Assembly: GCA_018817195.1 (NCBI GenBank)
Contig: JAHIUL010000186.1
Location: forward strand, 1-7,097
Source: Candidatus Margulisiibacteriota bacterium
GTDB lineage: Bacteria > Margulisbacteria > WOR-1 > O2-12-FULL-45-9
Length of the DNA: 7,097 nt
Reading direction: 5' to 3'
Shown here: piece by piece, positions 5,034 through 7,097 of the stretch
Layout: every line of letters starts with the position of its first letter
Numbering within the stretch: position 1 is the stretch's first letter
Translations under genes and position numbers: made by a program
The notes under the pieces: model-generated
Told to the model about the DNA's origin: nothing
Databases searched by the model: none
The model's input: the letters and a program-made list of their open reading frames with translations, nothing else

Positions 5034-5546
5034 TTAGTCCCAGATACGTTTTTTGACTTTTTCTTCTATCTCTTTAACCGGATAAATTTCGTCAACGATT
5101 TCATCCGGATCAAACCAGAGCTTGATCTCGTTTTCAGCTTCCTGCGCATTGGCCGAGCAGTGCAGCACATTTTCAAACAAGCCTTTGGTCGTTAACCTGC
5201 CGTACTGCCCGCGGATGCTGGTGGGCTCAGCTTCTTCAGGATTAGTTGTGCCTGCCAGCTGCCTCACTTTTGAGATAGCCTCTTCACCATCATAAACCAG
5301 GGCCATAACCCTGTTGTAGCGCGCGCCATGGAGCTCTCCGCGGAGATATTTAACAACTTCTTGAAAAAAAGGTTTGTCTTTAAGATGACCGTAATGTTTT
5401 TCTGCTAAATCTTTTGAAACCCGGACAACCTTGGCTCCAAGGATGCGCAGTTTAGTCTCTGATAATCTGGTGAGGATATTGCCGGTTAAAGATTTTTTTA
5501 TGCCGTCGGGCTTGATTACTACTAAAGTCTGTTCTGTTTTAGCCAT
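5034..5546 (-). CDS. ndk: Nucleoside diphosphate kinase (long variant)
   Basis: A 170-residue Ndk, longer than the usual 135-150. It transfers the gamma-phosphate of ATP to other (d)NDPs through a phosphohistidine and keeps nucleotide pools balanced. Motifs seen: TLVVIKPDG (7-15) with Lys12; HYGHLKDKPFF (51-61) with Tyr52 and Phe60; GTTNPEEAEPTSIRG (99-113) with Thr100 and Arg112; NVLHCS (126-131) with the catalytic His129. The usual HGSDS is HCSAN here, but the Ser after the catalytic His is kept. Departures from the short bacterial form are an insertion of about seven residues at 68-78, extra residues RLTTKG (117-122) just before the catalytic segment, and a charged C-terminal extension of about 25 residues. 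The start at 5546 has AAGGA nine bases upstream. The gene follows a tRNA and pgk on the same strand and precedes the lipoprotein gene by 12 bp. Confidence 0.94.
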   Translation of the reverse strand: MAKTEQTLVVIKPDGIKKSLTGNILTRLSETKLRILGAKVVRVSKDLAEKHYGHLKDKPFFQEVVKYLRGELHGARYNRVMALVYDGEEAISKVRQLAGTTNPEEAEPTSIRGQYGRLTTKGLFENVLHCSANAQEAENEIKLWFDPDEIVDEIYPVKEIEEKVKKRIWD

Positions 5547-5555
5547 GATAATTAA

Positions 5556-5560
5556 TCCTT
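5556..5560 (-). promoter_or_regulatory. Shine-Dalgarno of ndk, abutting the tRNA 3' end
   Basis: AAGGA lies nine bases before the ndk ATG and is separated from the last tRNA base (5562) by a single T. RNase Z-type maturation of the tRNA would leave an ndk mRNA with a 15-nt leader that still contains this site. Confidence 0.75.
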
Positions 5561-5561
5561 A

Positions 5562-5634
5562 TGGAGCCGATCGGATTTGAACCGACGACCTCCTCGTTGC
5601 GAACGAGGCGTTCTCCCAGCTGAACTACGGCCCC
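5562..5634 (-). tRNA. tRNA-Ala (anticodon CGC)
   Basis: The minus strand folds as a complete 73-nt cloverleaf. The acceptor GGGGCCG pairs with CGGCTCC. The D stem is GTTC/GAAC with an 8-nt loop, and the anticodon stem CCTCG/CGAGG has loop TTCGCAA (anticodon CGC, reading GCG). The variable loop is 5 nt, and the T stem GTCGG/CCGAT has loop TTCAAAT. The G3-U70 wobble, the main identity element for alanyl-tRNA synthetase, is present, and the discriminator is A73. CCA is not encoded, so it must be added by CCA-adding enzyme. The gene begins three bases after the pgk stop codon and ends one base before the ndk Shine-Dalgarno, with no promoter or terminator of its own visible. Confidence 0.97.
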
Positions 5635-5637
5635 TTG

Positions 5638-6840
5638 CTATTTATCCTGCAGCACTGCGATCCCAGGAAGGACTTTGCCCTCAAGAAACTCAAGCGACGC
5701 GCCGCCGCCGGTTGAAATATGACTCATCTTATCAGCCAGCCCAGCTTTTTTAACTGCTGAGGCGGAATCACCCCCGCCAATAATTGAAACAGCGCCGTTG
5801 GCAGTAGCCTTTGCAACAGCCTGGGCAATACCCAAGGTACCCTTGGCAAATTTTTCCATCTCAAATACGCCCATGGGACCGTTCCAAACAATTGTCTTGG
5901 CATCCTTAATCGCGTTGGTAAACTTTATAATAGTGTCTGGTCCAATATCAACACCCATCCAGCCCTTGGGGATAGTTGTGCGCGGCACAATTTGGGTATT
6001 AGCATTAGCGTCAAACTTATCAGCCACAACGTGGTCAATCGGCAGTAAAAACGGCACATCTTTATCAATGGCTGCTTTAAGGATTTCTTTAGCATCATTG
6101 ATTAGATCATCTTCAACTAATGAATTGCCAACGGGAACTCCTCTGGCCTTAAAAAATGTATAGGCCATTCCCCCACCAACAATTAAGGTGTCAACTTTAT
6201 CTAACAAGCTTTTTAAAACTTCTAGTTTACCAGAAATCTTTGCACCGCCAATAATAGCTACAAATGGTTTTTTGGGCTCTGTTAAGGCTTCACCTAAAAA
6301 CTTTAATTCTTTCTCAATCAAAAAGCCAGCATAGGCTGGTAAATTTTTGGCAATCCCTTCAGTTGAGGCATGGGCGCGATGCACTGTGCCAAAAGCATCA
6401 GACACATAAATATCAGCCAGGGAAGCTAATTGTTTGGCAAAAGCAGGATCATTTTTTGTCTCTGCTTTATGAAAACGAAGGTTTTCTAAAAGAAGTATCT
6501 CTCCATCTTTAAGCGCAGCTGCCTGCTTGGAAACTTCGTCCCCCACACAATCGCCAGCCATGGCAACTGGTTTACCCAAAAGTTCTGAAAGTTTTTTCTG
6601 AACTGGAGCTAAGCTTAGTTCTTTTTTAACTTCGCCTTTGGGTCGGCCTAGGTGAGAAGCTAAAATTAGCCTGGCCCCTTTATCAATTAAATACTTAATC
6701 GTGGGAAGGGCAGCTTGGATCCTTTTATCTGAGGTGATATTTTGTTTGTCATCCAGAGGAACATTAAAATCGCAGCGCACGAACACGCGCTTGCCTTTTA
6801 ATTCCTTATCAGGAATATCAGCAACTGTTTTCTTGGCCAT
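5638..6840 (-). CDS. pgk: Phosphoglycerate kinase
   Basis: A full-length Pgk of 400 residues (family about 390-420), a cytosolic enzyme making ATP from 1,3-bisphosphoglycerate and ADP. N-domain motifs: [13 protein letters not shown] (18-30), SHLGRPKG (62-69), LLENLRFH (117-124) and [14 protein letters not shown] (147-160), carrying the basic patch that binds the triose. C-domain nucleotide-binding motifs: [13 protein letters not shown] (197-209), VGGGMAYTF (221-229), WNGPMGVFE (319-327), GGGDSASAV (355-363) and [13 protein letters not shown] (376-388). Common sequences have SDK where SGK stands here and GGGDT where GGGDS stands; both look like tolerated variation. The gene starts 11 bp after gap, with a Shine-Dalgarno overlapping the gap stop codon, so the pair is probably translationally coupled. 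Its own stop (TAG) lies three bases before a tRNA gene. Confidence 0.98.
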   Translation of the reverse strand: MAKKTVADIPDKELKGKRVFVRCDFNVPLDDKQNITSDKRIQAALPTIKYLIDKGARLILASHLGRPKGEVKKELSLAPVQKKLSELLGKPVAMAGDCVGDEVSKQAAALKDGEILLLENLRFHKAETKNDPAFAKQLASLADIYVSDAFGTVHRAHASTEGIAKNLPAYAGFLIEKELKFLGEALTEPKKPFVAIIGGAKISGKLEVLKSLLDKVDTLIVGGGMAYTFFKARGVPVGNSLVEDDLINDAKEILKAAIDKDVPFLLPIDHVVADKFDANANTQIVPRTTIPKGWMGVDIGPDTIIKFTNAIKDAKTIVWNGPMGVFEMEKFAKGTLGIAQAVAKATANGAVSIIGGGDSASAVKKAGLADKMSHISTGGGASLEFLEGKVLPGIAVLQDK

Positions 6841-6847
6841 AACCTTG

Positions 6848-6853
6848 CTCCTT
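6848..6853 (-). promoter_or_regulatory. Shine-Dalgarno of pgk overlapping the gap stop codon
   Basis: AAGGAG, seven bases before the pgk ATG, shares bases with the TAA stop of gap (TAAGGAG). This arrangement favours translational coupling of the two glycolytic enzymes. Confidence 0.85.
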
Positions 6854-7097
6854 AAAGGCTTTTGCCCATAAGTTTAGCAAAATCATTCATACGGTTGGAA
6901 AAGCCCATTTCGTTGTCATACCAGGAAACGACTTTAACCATACTACCATCCATATCCATGGTAAGCGCTGCATCAACAATTGATGATAATGGATTGCCAG
7001 TCAAGTCAACAGAAACTAATGGCTCTTCTGTGTAGCCAAGAATACCTTTTAGTTTGCCTTCAGCTGCTTTTTTAATCTCCGCATTTACTTCTTTGGC
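6852..7097 (-). CDS. gap: Glyceraldehyde-3-phosphate dehydrogenase, C-terminal 81 residues
   Basis: Open from the right edge to a TAA at 6854-6852; the N-terminal NAD domain and the catalytic Cys lie outside the window. The visible part carries the GapA C-terminal signatures: [21 protein letters not shown] (from about residue 16 of the fragment), [32 protein letters not shown] (38-69), then the last helix [11 protein letters not shown]. The enzyme oxidatively phosphorylates glyceraldehyde 3-phosphate to 1,3-bisphosphoglycerate, the substrate of the next gene, pgk. The common NEWGYSNR motif is NEMGFSNR here, a conservative variant. The promoter of the gap-pgk-tRNA-ndk-lipoprotein cluster is expected beyond the right edge. 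Confidence 0.96.
   Translation of the reverse strand, partial: AKEVNAEIKKAAEGKLKGILGYTEEPLVSVDLTGNPLSSIVDAALTMDMDGSMVKVVSWYDNEMGFSNRMNDFAKLMGKSL

Noticed and set aside
3998..5037. Several plus-strand ORFs opposite the lipoprotein gene, including a Val-rich one opposite the Thr tract
   Set aside because: They are antisense shadows; the Val run is just the complement of the Thr codons, and no family or ribosome-binding site supports them.
5022..5062. Separate leaderless promoter for the lipoprotein gene
   Set aside because: The nearest hexamer (TAAGCT) matches the -10 consensus at only three of six positions and no -35 box is spaced from it. Read-through from ndk is simpler, though the missing Shine-Dalgarno is unexplained.
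5798..6512. Plus-strand ORFs opposite pgk
   Set aside because: They lie antisense to a clearly conserved full-length Pgk and have no recognisable product.

Overview
This window looks like a piece of a diderm (Gram-negative-type) bacterial chromosome, probably from a little-studied lineage. It encodes a predicted lipoprotein with a signal peptide, a small beta-barrel-like exported protein, an MraY-like peptidoglycan enzyme and bacterial-type GapA/Pgk/GpmI. Promoter-like sequences resemble sigma-70 sites (TTGACA-N17-TAAAAT). The long Thr-rich linker and the unusual GpmI and Ndk variants fit an uncultured candidate phylum (Saganbacteria/WOR-1, Margulisbacteria, Elusimicrobia or Omnitrophota come to mind). 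That placement is an impression and is not demonstrated by the sequence.

Layout. Positions 1-120 (minus) hold the first 40 codons of an mraY-like gene that runs off the left edge, with a promoter directly upstream. Positions 189-361 form a long, nested, concentric imperfect palindrome. A rho-independent terminator (362-405, minus) then closes a minus-strand cluster read from right to left: secG, an MscS-related multi-helix membrane protein, and a small exported beta-barrel-like protein (1895 down to 419). The 225-bp divergent spacer between secG and gpmI contains a 135-bp GC-rich, MITE-like hairpin repeat with 10-bp terminal inverted repeats and a strong G-quadruplex motif. gpmI (2121-3755, plus) encodes cofactor-independent phosphoglycerate mutase. 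Its stop codon abuts the stop codon of a convergent minus-strand cluster: gap (3' end only, running off the right edge), pgk, tRNA-Ala(CGC), ndk, and a lipoprotein with a predicted seven-bladed beta-propeller.

How the genes fit together. gap, pgk and gpmI are three steps of lower glycolysis. The gap-pgk-(tpiA)-secG neighbourhood is common in bacteria. Here tpiA is absent from the window, and a tRNA, ndk, the lipoprotein gene and gpmI lie between pgk and secG. ndk equilibrates nucleoside triphosphates with the ATP made by Pgk. SecG belongs to the Sec translocon, which would export the beta-barrel-like protein and the lipoprotein.

Most notable signals: (1) the 173-bp concentric palindrome; (2) a start-site pattern in which genes that begin a transcription unit (mraY-like, secG, perhaps gpmI) lack a Shine-Dalgarno and have a -10-like box only 6-9 nt before the ATG, predicting leaderless mRNAs, while most operon-internal genes have strong Shine-Dalgarno sites; (3) a tRNA with 3 nt between it and the pgk stop, abutting the ndk ribosome-binding site; (4) a G4-forming repeat placed exactly between two divergent promoters. 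I found no CRISPR array, insertion-sequence transposase or phage gene.
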